Shown one piece after another: positions 49,442 to 57,607 of a stretch of 64,000 nucleotides of DNA (the first letter of the stretch is position 1; each line of letters starts with the position of its first letter). The notes beneath the pieces are model-generated. The model ran no database searches. It saw nothing but the letters and a program-made list of their open reading frames with translations, and was not told the DNA's origin. This DNA is from Streptomyces sp. NBC_01429. GTDB taxonomy: Bacteria > Actinomycetota > Actinomycetes > Streptomycetales > Streptomycetaceae. Both the position numbers and the translations under genes were made by a program. Location of the stretch: the NCBI RefSeq assembly GCF_036231945.1, contig NZ_CP109599.1:7715501-7779500 (forward strand). The letters run 5' to 3'.

Positions 49442-50199
49442 CAGTACTTCCCGAGTTCGGATGAGATCTCGGCGTTCACCGCTGCGATGTTGCCGGTGAG
49501 GAAGAAGTGTCCGCCCGGGTAGACCTGGATCCGGAAGGCGCCCTCGGTGTGCCGCTCCCACGCCGCCGCCTCGTCCAGCGTGGTCCGCGGGTCGGCGTCA
49601 CCGGTGAGCACCGTGATGGGGGCGTTGAGCCGGCGCTGCTCGTCGCAGCGGTACGACTCGATCGCCTCGTAATCGCCGCGGATCGCCGGAAGGGCCATCC
49701 GGAGGATCTCCTCGTCGGCCAGTACTCCGGCGTCCGTGCCGTTGAGGAGCTTCAGTTCGGCGATGATGCCGTCGTCGTCCCGCTGGTGGACGGATTCGGG
49801 ACGCCGCGTCGAAGGCGCCCTGCGTCCCGAGGCGAGGACGGCACGGGGCGCGGTGCCCGAGCCCTTCTGCTCCAGCCGCCACGCGGTCTCGAAGGCCAGG
49901 ACGGCCCCCATGCTGTGTCCGAAGAACACCGTGGGCTTCTCGTCCAGCGCGAGCAGCTGGTCGGTGATCAGGTCGGCCAGGGTGCCGAGGTCGGTGACGC
50001 ACGGCTCCAGCCGCCGGTCCTGCCGGCCCGGATACTGGAGCGCTATCACGTCCGCGCCGGGGGAGAAGGTGGCCGAGACGGGGTGGAAGAAGCTGGCCGA
50101 CCCGCCGGCATGAGGGAAGCAGACCAGCCGGACAGTGCTGTCGGGGGCAGGGTGATAGCGCCGGACCCACAGGGCCATGGCTTTGTCGACGCTGTTCAA
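49441..50199 (-). CDS. fscTE: Type II thioesterase, PKS editing; FscTE-like
   Basis: The 252-residue alpha/beta hydrolase probably removes stalled or wrong acyl groups from the PKS ACPs. Family signs: FPHAGGSASFF oxyanion region, nucleophile GHSMG, aspartate in TGDADPRTT and histidine in YPGGHFF; the length is standard for type II enzymes. I chose TTG at 50199, which has a GAGAGG site about 10 bases upstream; the ATG at 50178 (MALWVRRYHP) has no such site but would give a 245-residue protein that also fits the family. It lies 92 bp behind the ferredoxin gene and overlaps pabAB by one base, so it belongs to the same operon. Confidence 0.92.
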   Translation of the reverse strand: MNSVDKAMALWVRRYHPAPDSTVRLVCFPHAGGSASFFHPVSATFSPGADVIALQYPGRQDRRLEPCVTDLGTLADLITDQLLALDEKPTVFFGHSMGAVLAFETAWRLEQKGSGTAPRAVLASGRRAPSTRRPESVHQRDDDGIIAELKLLNGTDAGVLADEEILRMALPAIRGDYEAIESYRCDEQRRLNAPITVLTGDADPRTTLDEAAAWERHTEGAFRIQVYPGGHFFLTGNIAAVNAEISSELGKY

Positions 50200-50291
50200 C
50201 AGCGGGGTTCCTCTCTCGGTGGGGTTACGGTTCCGCGGCTCGGGACTGCTCGGCTGCCACCGGGGACCGACGTGTCCCCGGCTGCGGTGGT

Positions 50292-50489
50292 TCAGCCCTC
50301 GTGCACGGCGATCGCCTGCGCCGGGCAGAGGTCGCCCGCCTTCCTGACCGCGTCCTCGTCCGTGAAGTCCCCGGAGTCGGCGCCGACCAGGGTCACCAGC
50401 CCGTCGTCGTCCTGGTCGAAGACGTCCGGAGCGGACAGCACACACTGGCCCGCGCCCACGCAGCGGTCGGTGTCAACGGTGATACGCAT
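50292..50489 (-). CDS. fscFE: Ferredoxin, 3Fe-4S type, partner of the P450
   Basis: The small 65-residue cytosolic ferredoxin has three conserved cysteines: CVGAGQC near the N-terminus and LCPAQAI near the C-terminus, the pattern of single-cluster ferredoxins that serve bacterial P450s. The start MRITVDTD at 50489 has an AGGAGAG site about 9 bases upstream; the frame is open for nine more codons, but that extension lacks a site. It lies 72 bp downstream of the P450 gene, so it is the likely electron donor for it. The equivalent gene pair in other polyene clusters (PimF, NysM, AmphM) works in oxidation of a branch methyl to a carboxyl. Confidence 0.93.
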   Translation of the reverse strand: MRITVDTDRCVGAGQCVLSAPDVFDQDDDGLVTLVGADSGDFTDEDAVRKAGDLCPAQAIAVHEG

Positions 50490-50561
50490 GAACGTGTCTC
50501 TCCTGCGAGTGTTCAAGTGGGGCCGGGCGTCCTTCGGGCCGCTCGGAGCGGAGGACCGGTA

Positions 50562-51746
50562 TTACCACCGGACGGGCATCTCGTGCAGGCCGAACAGCAC
50601 CACGTCGTGCTTGAACGCCAGGTCCTCGACCGGTACGGCGAGCTTGATACCCGGGATCCGCTCGAAGAGCTTCCGGTAGGCGATCTCCATCTCCAGGCGC
50701 ACCAGGTTCTGCCCGAGGCACTGGTGCACGCCGTAGCCGAAGGCCACGTGGTGACGGTCGGTCCTGCCCGGGTCGAACTGGTGCGGGCACTCGAAGGCGC
50801 TCGTGTCGTGGTTCGCCGCGGCGACCAGCGGCACGATGCCCTCCCCGGCCTTGATCAGCTGTCCCGAGATCTCGACGTCCTCGACCGCCACCCGCAGCGA
50901 GACCAGGTCGGCGACCGAGTGGAAGCGCAGTGTCTCCTCCACCACCCTGTCGTCACCGATCCACTGCGGATTCTCCAGGAGAGTCATCACACCGAGCGCG
51001 ATGTTGTTGGCGGTCGTCTCGTGACCGGCGATCAGGAGCAGCAGCAGAACGCCCGACAGCTCGTGCGGGGCGATCGTCCCGGTCGCCAGCAGCCGGCTGA
51101 TGAGGTCGTCGCCGGGCCACTTCTCCTTGAGGGCCACCAGCCGGTTGATGTAGCGCAGGAGTTCCTTGGTCGCGGTGTCCCGCTGCTGGTCGGTCGAGGA
51201 CCGGATCGCCACCAGGGTGCGGGTCCTGGACTCGAAGAAGTCCCGGTCGACGGGCGGCACGCCGAGCAGTGTCGAGATGACCAGTGAGGGGATGGGCAGC
51301 GCGAAGTCGGCGACGATGTCGGCGGAGTCGCCCGCCGCCAGCATCGCGTCGATCCGCTCCTCGACCGTGCGCTCGATCGCCGGCCGCATGGCCCGTACCC
51401 GGCGCACGGTGAACTCGGGGATGAGCGCCTTGCGGAAGCGGTCGTGCTCCGGTGAGTCCAGGCCCACGAACCAGCCCGGGATCTGGTCCTGCTTGGGCAC
51501 GCCCATGGTCTCCCCGATGTTGGGGAAACCCTTGTGTTCGGGGTTGGAGCTGATCCTGGTGTTCGTCAGCACCTTGCGGACATCCTCGTGCCGGGTGACG
51601 AGCCAGACCCGGTTGCCGCTGGGCAGGTAGGAGACCACAAGGCCCTCCCGCTGCCGGTACTCCTCGTACCGGGGAGGCGGGAACGCCTCACCGGGCTTGC
51701 GCAGCGGGAAGTCGACCACCATCGGGTCGGCGTTCGTCATGTCCAC
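50562..51746 (-). CDS. fscP: Cytochrome P450, exocyclic methyl to carboxyl oxidation; FscP-like
   Basis: The 394-residue soluble class I bacterial P450 shows the I-helix motif AGHETT, ExxR in EETLRFHS, and the heme loop FGYGVHQCLG with the cysteine ligand. Position next to ferredoxin, mycosamine genes and the loading PKS matches the P450 that oxidises the macrolide branch methyl to a carboxylic acid in amphotericin/nystatin/candicidin pathways (AmphN/NysN/FscP). Start: GTG at 51746, or ATG two codons later at 51740; GATGAG upstream could serve either. It lies 33 bp behind the aminotransferase gene. The substrate is inferred from context. Confidence 0.93.
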   Translation of the reverse strand: MDMTNADPMVVDFPLRKPGEAFPPPRYEEYRQREGLVVSYLPSGNRVWLVTRHEDVRKVLTNTRISSNPEHKGFPNIGETMGVPKQDQIPGWFVGLDSPEHDRFRKALIPEFTVRRVRAMRPAIERTVEERIDAMLAAGDSADIVADFALPIPSLVISTLLGVPPVDRDFFESRTRTLVAIRSSTDQQRDTATKELLRYINRLVALKEKWPGDDLISRLLATGTIAPHELSGVLLLLLIAGHETTANNIALGVMTLLENPQWIGDDRVVEETLRFHSVADLVSLRVAVEDVEISGQLIKAGEGIVPLVAAANHDTSAFECPHQFDPGRTDRHHVAFGYGVHQCLGQNLVRLEMEIAYRKLFERIPGIKLAVPVEDLAFKHDVVLFGLHEMPVRW

Positions 51747-51779
51747 TCATCTCATCTCGAACAGCTGGCGGGGGGTGGT

Positions 51780-52838
51780 TCAGCCGACGCCGTAGAACTC
51801 TCGGATCTTCCCGGTCACGAACTCCTGGTCGGCCGCGGTCAGTCCGGTGTGCGTCGGCAGATACAGACCGTCCTCGGCGAAGCGGTTCGCCTTGAGCGAG
51901 GGCCAGTCGGGGTGCAGATATCCGGGCTGCCGGCTCATGGGCTTGAAGAACAGCCGGGTCTCCACCGAGGCCGCCGCCAGGTGGGCGCGCAGCTCCTCGC
52001 GGCGCTCCGCCCGCAGGTCGTACATCCACAGCACATCGCGCGGGGGCATCAGGGTGATCCCGGGCACATCGGCGAGGGCCTCGTCGTACCGCTTCTCCAG
52101 CTCCCGGCGGGTGGCGAGGATCTCGTCGAGCCGCTCGACCTGGGCGAGCGCGACCGCCGCCTGCATGGCCGTCATCCGGAAGTTGTAGGCGAGCTTCTTG
52201 TGCAGGAAGCTGTGGTCCTTGGTGAAGGCCATCGCCCGCAGATGGGCCAGCTGCCCCGCGAGCTTCGGATCGTCGGTGAGGCATATACCGCCCTCGCCCG
52301 CCGTGATGATCTTGTTGGCGAAGAGCGAGTAGCAGGCGATGTCGCCCACGGGGCGGACACCGTGCGCCTCGGCGGAGTCCTCGACGACCCGCAGGTTGTA
52401 CTGGAACGCGAGGTCCATGATCGCGTCCATGTCGCAGCGCCTGCCGTACACGTGGACGGGCATGATGGCCTTGGTCCGGGGAGTGATCTTCTCCTCGATC
52501 CGGGCCACATCGATGTTGAGGTCGTCGGCGCAGTCGACGAAGACGGGCGTCGCCCCCGTGTACGTGACCGCCCACGCGGAGGCGATCATGGTGAACTCCG
52601 GGACGATCACCTCGTCGCCGGGCCCGATGTTCAGGGCACGCAGCGCGAGGGTGAGCGCCGCCGTGCCCGAGGAACAGGCGACACCGTGCGCGATGCCGTT
52701 GTACTGCGCGAACGCCTCCTCGAAACGCTGGACGTACGGTCCCTGCGAGGAGATCCAGCCCGCGTTGATCGTGTCCGTCACGTACTCCAGCTCTCTGCCG
52801 TCGAGAGTGGGCATGGACACGGGGTACTTGTAGGACAT
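51780..52838 (-). CDS. fscMII: PLP-dependent sugar aminotransferase (DegT family), GDP-mycosamine formation; FscMII/NysDII-like
   Basis: The 352-residue DegT/DnrJ/EryC1/StrS-family enzyme should transfer an amino group to GDP-3-keto-6-deoxymannose, giving GDP-mycosamine. Motifs: CSSGTAAL cofactor-binding region, VEDSAEAHG, and the PLP lysine in SLFANKIITAGEGG. I chose ATG at 52838, which overlaps the glycosyltransferase stop by one base (TGATG) and has a GGGAG site 5 bases upstream; this gives 352 residues, the usual NysDII-type length. A GTG one codon earlier is possible. The GDP-mannose 4,6-dehydratase that makes its substrate is not present in the window. Confidence 0.94.
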   Translation of the reverse strand: MSYKYPVSMPTLDGRELEYVTDTINAGWISSQGPYVQRFEEAFAQYNGIAHGVACSSGTAALTLALRALNIGPGDEVIVPEFTMIASAWAVTYTGATPVFVDCADDLNIDVARIEEKITPRTKAIMPVHVYGRRCDMDAIMDLAFQYNLRVVEDSAEAHGVRPVGDIACYSLFANKIITAGEGGICLTDDPKLAGQLAHLRAMAFTKDHSFLHKKLAYNFRMTAMQAAVALAQVERLDEILATRRELEKRYDEALADVPGITLMPPRDVLWMYDLRAERREELRAHLAAASVETRLFFKPMSRQPGYLHPDWPSLKANRFAEDGLYLPTHTGLTAADQEFVTGKIREFYGVG

Positions 52839-54229
52839 CACTTCTCTCCCTTGTCGGCGAGCGCCGGAAGACCGAGGATCAGGCTCGCGGCCGCCTCACG
52901 GCCACCCGCCGCGTGTTGCAGTGCGCCGAGCCGTTCGGCGTTCTCCCGGAAGGACGGCTCCTCGATCACCCGGCTGAGTTTCGCGACGACGTCGTCCACG
53001 TCGATCGTCTGCGGCCGGTCCAGGGTCAGGCTGATGCCGAAGTCCCGGCCGCGTACCGCCTGGTCGAAGCAGTCCACCCACAGGGGGCGCACCACCAGGG
53101 GCTTGCCGAAGTAGACACCTTCGTGGAAGCCGTTGCCCCCGCCGTGGGTGAAGAAGACCTTCACACTGGGGTGAGCCAGCACATCGAGCTGGGAGGGCAC
53201 CCACTTCTCGATCCGGAGGTTGCCGGGCAGGGATTCCTTCTCCGGCAGCAGATGCTGCTGCTCCGACGGCAGCTTCCAGAGCACCTGGTGCTTGCCGTCG
53301 AGCCGGTGTGCCACCTCCACCAGCGCGTCCACCTGCTGCTTGGTGAGGCGGGTGATGGTCCCGAACCCCATGTAGACGACGGACTCCTGGGCATCGAGCC
53401 ACGGCGCGAGTTCCTGGTCGTCGTCGACCTCGGGCAGGGACGGCACCATCGCACCGACCAGCTTCATCTTGTCCGGGAGGTCCAGCGGGTAGTCGAGTTC
53501 GGCCACCGAGTTGCACAGCACCAGCTCGGCCTTGTCGATCCTGGTCATCGGGCTCGGCGGCGGGATCTCCAGCTCCTTGCGGATCCGGGCGTCCTCCGAA
53601 AGGACCTTGCTCATGGCCGGGTTGAGGAACACGGCCAGCGTCCGGTACTTGAACAGCGCGTTGCTGACGCGTTGTGCCAGGCTCATGTCGCGGGGGAGAC
53701 CGGAGTGGGGCACCGGGAAGCCCTTCGGCGCGTACCCCTTGGCGAAGGGATTGAGCGAGGTCAGGACATTGCTCGGCAGGAACGGCACACTGAGCACGAA
53801 CGGGATCTTCCGGGCCACGGCCAGGTCGACAGCGAAGCCCGCGACACAGTCGATGACCATCAGCGCGGGCTTCACCTCGTCGACGACCTCGGCGAGGCGC
53901 TTGTACTTGACCGCTTGGAGAGCCGGCTTGTACGACTGCTTGATGACCGCGCGGTGTGCCCGGAAGCGCGACGTCTGGGTGACCTCCCGGTAGACGTCGT
54001 CGTCCCAGGTCACCGCCGACAGCTCGGAGATGACATCCCCCAGGGAGGCGAACTCCACCGGCGTCTGCTCGGCGATCAGCTTCACCTCGTCGCGCCGGGG
54101 CTCGTCCGTGGCGAACCACAGGTCCTCAACTCCCTGTCGGGACAGTTCGCCCGCCAGTACGAGCAGGGGGTTCAGCAGGCCGCTCTCGGGGAGGCTGACG
54201 AACAGGATCGGCCGTCGGGCGGAGTCCAT
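52838..54229 (-). CDS. fscMI: Mycosaminyl glycosyltransferase, GT-B fold; FscMI/NysDI-like
   Basis: The 463-residue enzyme is expected to attach mycosamine from GDP-mycosamine to the macrolactone. It has a two-Rossmann (GT1-like) layout: N-terminal acceptor domain starting PILFVSLPESGLLNPLL, and a C-terminal donor-binding domain with VVYMGFGTITRLT, KWVPSQLDVLAHP and FFTHGGGNGFHEGVYFGKPLVV. A strong AAAGGA site lies 5 bases before the ATG. It is the first gene of the seven-gene leftward operon; its upstream region holds a possible PAS-LuxR operator. It is one of the diagnostic genes of mycosamine polyenes. Confidence 0.94.
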   Translation of the reverse strand: MDSARRPILFVSLPESGLLNPLLVLAGELSRQGVEDLWFATDEPRRDEVKLIAEQTPVEFASLGDVISELSAVTWDDDVYREVTQTSRFRAHRAVIKQSYKPALQAVKYKRLAEVVDEVKPALMVIDCVAGFAVDLAVARKIPFVLSVPFLPSNVLTSLNPFAKGYAPKGFPVPHSGLPRDMSLAQRVSNALFKYRTLAVFLNPAMSKVLSEDARIRKELEIPPPSPMTRIDKAELVLCNSVAELDYPLDLPDKMKLVGAMVPSLPEVDDDQELAPWLDAQESVVYMGFGTITRLTKQQVDALVEVAHRLDGKHQVLWKLPSEQQHLLPEKESLPGNLRIEKWVPSQLDVLAHPSVKVFFTHGGGNGFHEGVYFGKPLVVRPLWVDCFDQAVRGRDFGISLTLDRPQTIDVDDVVAKLSRVIEEPSFRENAERLGALQHAAGGREAAASLILGLPALADKGEK

Positions 54230-54319
54230 GGGTTTCCTTTCAGGGGTGACCGGGGGCCGGGCGGGCGGGCCACCGGGCGGTTCTCTTTGGCCCCATGGGA
54301 CTGTGATCTCACATCGGAA

Positions 54320-54335
54320 ACCTGGATTTCCTTAG
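54320..54335 (-). promoter_or_regulatory. Candidate PAS-LuxR (PimM/FscRI-type) operator
   Basis: On the - strand the site reads CTAAGGAAATCCAGGT. It matches 12 of 16 positions of the PimM-type operator CTVGGGAWWTCCCBAG (recalled from the literature), including the core GGAAATCC. It is centred about 98 bases before the fscMI start, a plausible place for a promoter. A 12/16 match can also arise by chance. Confidence 0.4.
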
Positions 54336-54336
54336 A

Positions 54337-54368
54337 CTCGGGCCGGCCGCGGCCGCGGCCGGCCCGAG
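54337..54368. repeat. 32-bp perfect palindrome upstream of fscMI
   Basis: Fully self-complementary, with centre CCGCGGCCGCGG between CTCGGGCC and GGCCCGAG arms, and one base from the candidate operator. It could be a cruciform or hairpin, a regulator site, or the 3' boundary of the regulator transcript. Confidence 0.8.
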
Positions 54369-54621
54369 AACCTGCCCGTCGGCCGTACGCGGGCGGATCC
54401 GAATGCTTGTTCCGAGTGCGTGCGAGCATGCGCCGGCCGAGGCGCGACTGCTCCGACGAGCGATGCCGGTCGGTCCCGGAAGATGTACGAATACGTGGCC
54501 GAATGGTTCCGTGTGCGGCATGTCGGCCCGGGTGGAAAACGGTGCCAGGCTCCGGGGATTCCAGCCGGGGAGGATGCGATGCGGGCGCGACTCGTGCCCG
54601 GATTCGGCGACGGAGGATCCG

Positions 54622-54647
54622 ACTCGGGCACGACGTCGTGCCCGAGT
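54622..54647. repeat. 26-bp perfect palindrome between fscRI and fscMI
   Basis: ACTCGGGCACGAC joined directly to its reverse complement. It lies about 180 bases after the regulator stop codon. With no spacer it is a poor hairpin but a good dimeric-protein binding site. No regulator can be named. Confidence 0.75.
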
Positions 54648-54827
54648 GTGACCGAGTAAATCGAACGCCGTACGGTAATTCCAGACGTAACACCGAGCTG
54701 CGAAGGATTCACGTTCTGTTTACTTGTGGCATTGGTCCAAGTGTCGGGTCCGGTTGCCGCGGCGCCCCTTTGGCGCACTCATCGGGGGGTTACCGGCGAG
54801 TTCGGTTTCTTGGGCCACCGGGCGAGT

Positions 54828-55511
54828 TCACTCGACGAATTCCTCGACAACTTTGGGCGGCCAGGTTCCGACTTTCAGTACGCCCATCGAGTACGCGCGC
54901 GATACCAGCGCGGCGCGGTTGGGTACCTTCAGCTTCCGGAACAGGCGGGCGACGTGGTACTCGATGCCGTGCGGGCTCAGGTGGAGGCGTGAGGCGAGGG
55001 GGACGGTGGAGACGCCCGCGGCGATGCCTTCCAGTATCTGGGCGTCCAGCCTGGTCAGGATCTTCTTGGTGACCACTTCGGGGTCCTCGGCGTCGCGCGT
55101 CGAGGGCATCATCACCAGGATCGCGTTGGTATCAGGCGTGTTGCCACGCACGCTCACCGCTGTCAGCGGCACCGTGAACGCGGCGCTCTCGCCCTGACCG
55201 ATCGCGATCACCGGGGTGACGAAGCGCTGGTGCTTGCCCTCGATCAGGCGGGAGAGCTTCCGCATCAGTGGCTGCTGCACGCTGGGGTGCACCACTTCAC
55301 GGAAGCTGAGTCCGCAGATGCCACTGGCAGATCCTCCGAACTGCCAGAAGAACTCCTGGTTCGCCTGCCGGATGGTCAGCCTGTTGTCGAGACTCGCCAT
55401 ACACAGCCCTGACTGGGCGGCGGGACGTCCGGCGAGGGCGTAGTCGGCTGCCGGGGCTTCCGGCGTAACGGGATGACCCGAGTCGATCGACGCGGAAAAT
55501 GAATTCGGCAA
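54828..55511 (-). CDS. fscRI: PAS-LuxR transcriptional regulator, polyene pathway activator; FscRI/PimM-like
   Basis: The product is about 227 residues: an N-terminal PAS sensor domain (about 38-145, beginning MASLDNRLTI and containing NQEFFWQFGG) and a C-terminal LuxR/GerE helix-turn-helix (about 160-225: LASRLHLSPHGIEYHVARLFRKLKVPNR is split across recognition and scaffold helices). PAS-LuxR proteins of this size are specific activators of polyene clusters (PimM, AmphRIV, NysRIV, FscRI). The start is unsure: TTG at 55511 gives the longest reading but has a weak ribosome site; ATG at 55400 would start exactly at the PAS domain and give about 190 residues, like PimM. It is the only regulator in the window and lies upstream of, and in the same direction as, the biosynthetic operon. 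Confidence 0.9.
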   Translation of the reverse strand: MPNSFSASIDSGHPVTPEAPAADYALAGRPAAQSGLCMASLDNRLTIRQANQEFFWQFGGSASGICGLSFREVVHPSVQQPLMRKLSRLIEGKHQRFVTPVIAIGQGESAAFTVPLTAVSVRGNTPDTNAILVMMPSTRDAEDPEVVTKKILTRLDAQILEGIAAGVSTVPLASRLHLSPHGIEYHVARLFRKLKVPNRAALVSRAYSMGVLKVGTWPPKVVEEFVE

Positions 55512-56104
55512 GAGAAGGGAGCCTCTCTGTGGCGCTCATTACGTGATGTAGCGCGGGAATCACGACGGCTACGCCCAGGGAGACCGCTGGGGCGACCCGT
55601 TGAAACTGGTGTGGGGACTTGGATAGTGCCGCGGGTAAGGATCACGTTATCAGCTCGGTTTCGGTCCCAGATGACGTCGGTCCTCTGGAGATTTCGACTC
55701 GAACCAAACCTTTGCGAAATATGGGGGTGGCCTATCCGGGCCCCCGGGTGCGCGGCTTACCGTCGCGAGCCGCACCTTTGCTCCCCCCTTGTCATTGCTT
55801 AGCGGGGATCCGCACCCCCAGGGGATTGGTCTGCCGTCTCGCTCCTGTTTTCGCCCTTGATTTCCGATTCTTTATGGAACGCGCGTTCTGTCGAACTGCG
55901 ACGAAGGGGGCGGGCGGAGTTCACCTTTCCTTTCCCCGCGTTGTCGGTGAATGGGGGCTTTGTCCTGACCTTTTGTGTGGATGATGTGTGCGCGAGGTGC
56001 GCCATGCGCGAGTGTGACTGCGTGACGACTCCTGACACACCGTCATGTCCATGCTTCCGCCGGAACGACGGGTTCGACGCCGGCCCGGCCGACGGCCGCC
56101 GCGG
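55512..56104 (-). other. Intergenic region upstream of the PAS-LuxR gene
   Basis: These 593 bases mark the border between the polyene and carotenoid loci. Base composition is less GC-rich than the rest, especially 55640-55990. They should hold the regulator promoter and the 3' end of the FAD oxidoreductase transcript, but I saw no clear promoter boxes and no strong terminator. Small open frames on both strands lack ribosome sites and coding character. Confidence 0.65.
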
Positions 56105-57385
56105 TCAGGACAGTTCCGGTCCCGGGCCGAAGGTGTCGCGCAGCACCTCGCGGGCCGCGCGCGCACCGGACGCGAGCGCGCCCTGGACCGATCCGGTGGC
56201 GCGATGGTCCCCGCACACATAGCGCCCGGCACCCTGCCCGGCCCTGCGTGTCAGTGGCCACGGCGGCGTCATCACCGGCAGCGCGCCCTCGATCGTGTAC
56301 GTGGAAACCGGTTGCCAGGACGTGGTGTTGGCGCCGTACACCTCCGCGAGGTCCGACAGCAGTGTGATCTCGCGGCCGGGCACGTCGGCGCCGAGCACCG
56401 ACGTGGAGACCAGCGCGCGGCCCACCGGGGCGTAACTCGGGGCCACCTCGCTCAGCACACAGGTGTTCAGCAGCCGTCGCCGCTCGTCGATGAGGAGTGC
56501 CGGCTCACGCAGCGGCGACTCGGCGCTCGGCATCGCGTGGTAGTACGTCGTCACGGTACGGGTGGCGGGCACCTCCAGCCCCGGCAGCAGCCGGGCCGCC
56601 GCCGCGGGCCCCGTCGCCACGACGACCGCGCCCGCCGCGCGCTCCGTACCGTCGGCGAGCAGCACTCCCGTGTCGGTGAGCGCTTCGACGGGCGTCCCGG
56701 GACGCACCGTGCCCGGCGGCAGCCGCTCCGCGAGCCGGCCGGGGACCGCGCCGATCCCCTCGGCGGGCAGGCACTGGGTCCCGCGCAGCATGCCGCGCCA
56801 GACCAGATGGAAGAACCGGGACGACGTTTCGAGATCGTCGTCCAGGAAGACACCGGCCAGGAAAGGCCGCAGGAACGTCTCGGTCAGTTCGTCGGAGATC
56901 CCCGCGTCGGCGAGCGCGGTCCTGGTCGTACGGTCCGCACCGCGCCGGATCGCCGACACCGGGCCGAACAGATCGCGTGCGCTCAGGACGCTCAGCGCCA
57001 GCAGGTCGCGCCCGGAGGCGAGCCGGCCCGGCAGCAGGTCCTTGGCGGCGCCGGGCCGCCGGGTGGGGTCGATGAAGCGCCTACGGCCCGTCGCGCCGTG
57101 CACGAGGACGCCCGGCGTGAAGGGGCACAGCCGCAGCTCCGGAAGGCGTAGCCGCTGTTTGACCTGCGGGTAGGAGGTGTTGAACACCTGGAACCCGCGG
57201 TCGAGGAGGAACCCGTCGCGGCGGTCGGTCCGCATCCTGCCGCCCACGCCGTCGGACGCCTCCAGCACCTGGACGGTACGCCCGGCCGCGCACAGATCGG
57301 TGGCGCAGGCCAGCCCGGCGAGACCCGCTCCGATCACGATGACGTCGGAGCGCGACCCCCGACGCTGGTCCGTGTGGTCGCCCAT
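56105..57385 (-). CDS. FAD/NAD(P)-dependent amine-oxidase-family oxidoreductase, function unassigned
   Basis: The 426-residue flavoprotein has an N-terminal dinucleotide fold (VIVIGAGLAGLACATDL, then VLEASDGVGGRMRTD) and a C-terminal FAD motif (YVCGDHRATGSVQGALASG). It is related to the phytoene desaturase/protoporphyrinogen oxidase superfamily but is not a CrtI or CrtU proper, being shorter and lacking their signatures. No signal peptide or membrane segment is evident. It is divergent from crtE across 222 bases, which suggests a carotenoid-linked or other isoprenoid redox role, but no reaction can be assigned. Start ATG at 57385 with a weak GGGTG upstream. It is closer to the carotenoid genes than to the polyene genes and probably belongs to the former. 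Confidence 0.8.
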   Translation of the reverse strand: MGDHTDQRRGSRSDVIVIGAGLAGLACATDLCAAGRTVQVLEASDGVGGRMRTDRRDGFLLDRGFQVFNTSYPQVKQRLRLPELRLCPFTPGVLVHGATGRRRFIDPTRRPGAAKDLLPGRLASGRDLLALSVLSARDLFGPVSAIRRGADRTTRTALADAGISDELTETFLRPFLAGVFLDDDLETSSRFFHLVWRGMLRGTQCLPAEGIGAVPGRLAERLPPGTVRPGTPVEALTDTGVLLADGTERAAGAVVVATGPAAAARLLPGLEVPATRTVTTYYHAMPSAESPLREPALLIDERRRLLNTCVLSEVAPSYAPVGRALVSTSVLGADVPGREITLLSDLAEVYGANTTSWQPVSTYTIEGALPVMTPPWPLTRRAGQGAGRYVCGDHRATGSVQGALASGARAAREVLRDTFGPGPELS

Positions 57386-57607
57386 GGGCGCACCCTACGA
57401 CGCGGTGCGGCCCCGCGCCCGCGCTCCGGGCCGGGGCAGATGCCGTTGTCCACGCCGAGCGTCCGCGAGCGCCGCACCGGCTCCGGCAGCCGGGGAGCGC
57501 CCCCGTCGGCGGCGGACTGCGCCGAATGGCTCCGCTCGTGGACCGCGTTGGTTCTTCTGGCCGCCTCCGATCCGGCCCCCGACCCGGCCCCGGGTAACGA
57601 TGAGGAC

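Larger units (their letters stand above)
54230..54827 (-). other. Intergenic region, promoter of the fscMI-fscA operon
   Basis: These 598 bases between the regulator gene and fscMI hold no convincing gene. They contain a possible PAS-LuxR site near 54320, a 32-bp perfect palindrome at 54337-54368 and a 26-bp perfect palindrome at 54622-54647. Small open frames here look random. No clear terminator for the regulator gene was seen. Confidence 0.7.

Noticed and set aside
54337..54368. 32-bp palindrome as terminator of fscRI
   Set aside because: It is about 460 bases after the regulator stop, has no loop and no T-tract, and sits next to the fscMI promoter region; a control site is more likely.
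55685..55700. Second possible PAS-LuxR operator (11/16 match) upstream of fscRI
   Set aside because: The outer positions of the dyad do not match, and such a score is expected by chance in a few hundred bases; it was not listed as a feature.
55857..56222. Small Cys-rich open frame on + between fscRI and the FAD oxidoreductase
   Set aside because: It has no ribosome site, runs antisense into the oxidoreductase 3' end, and the Cys residues look accidental.
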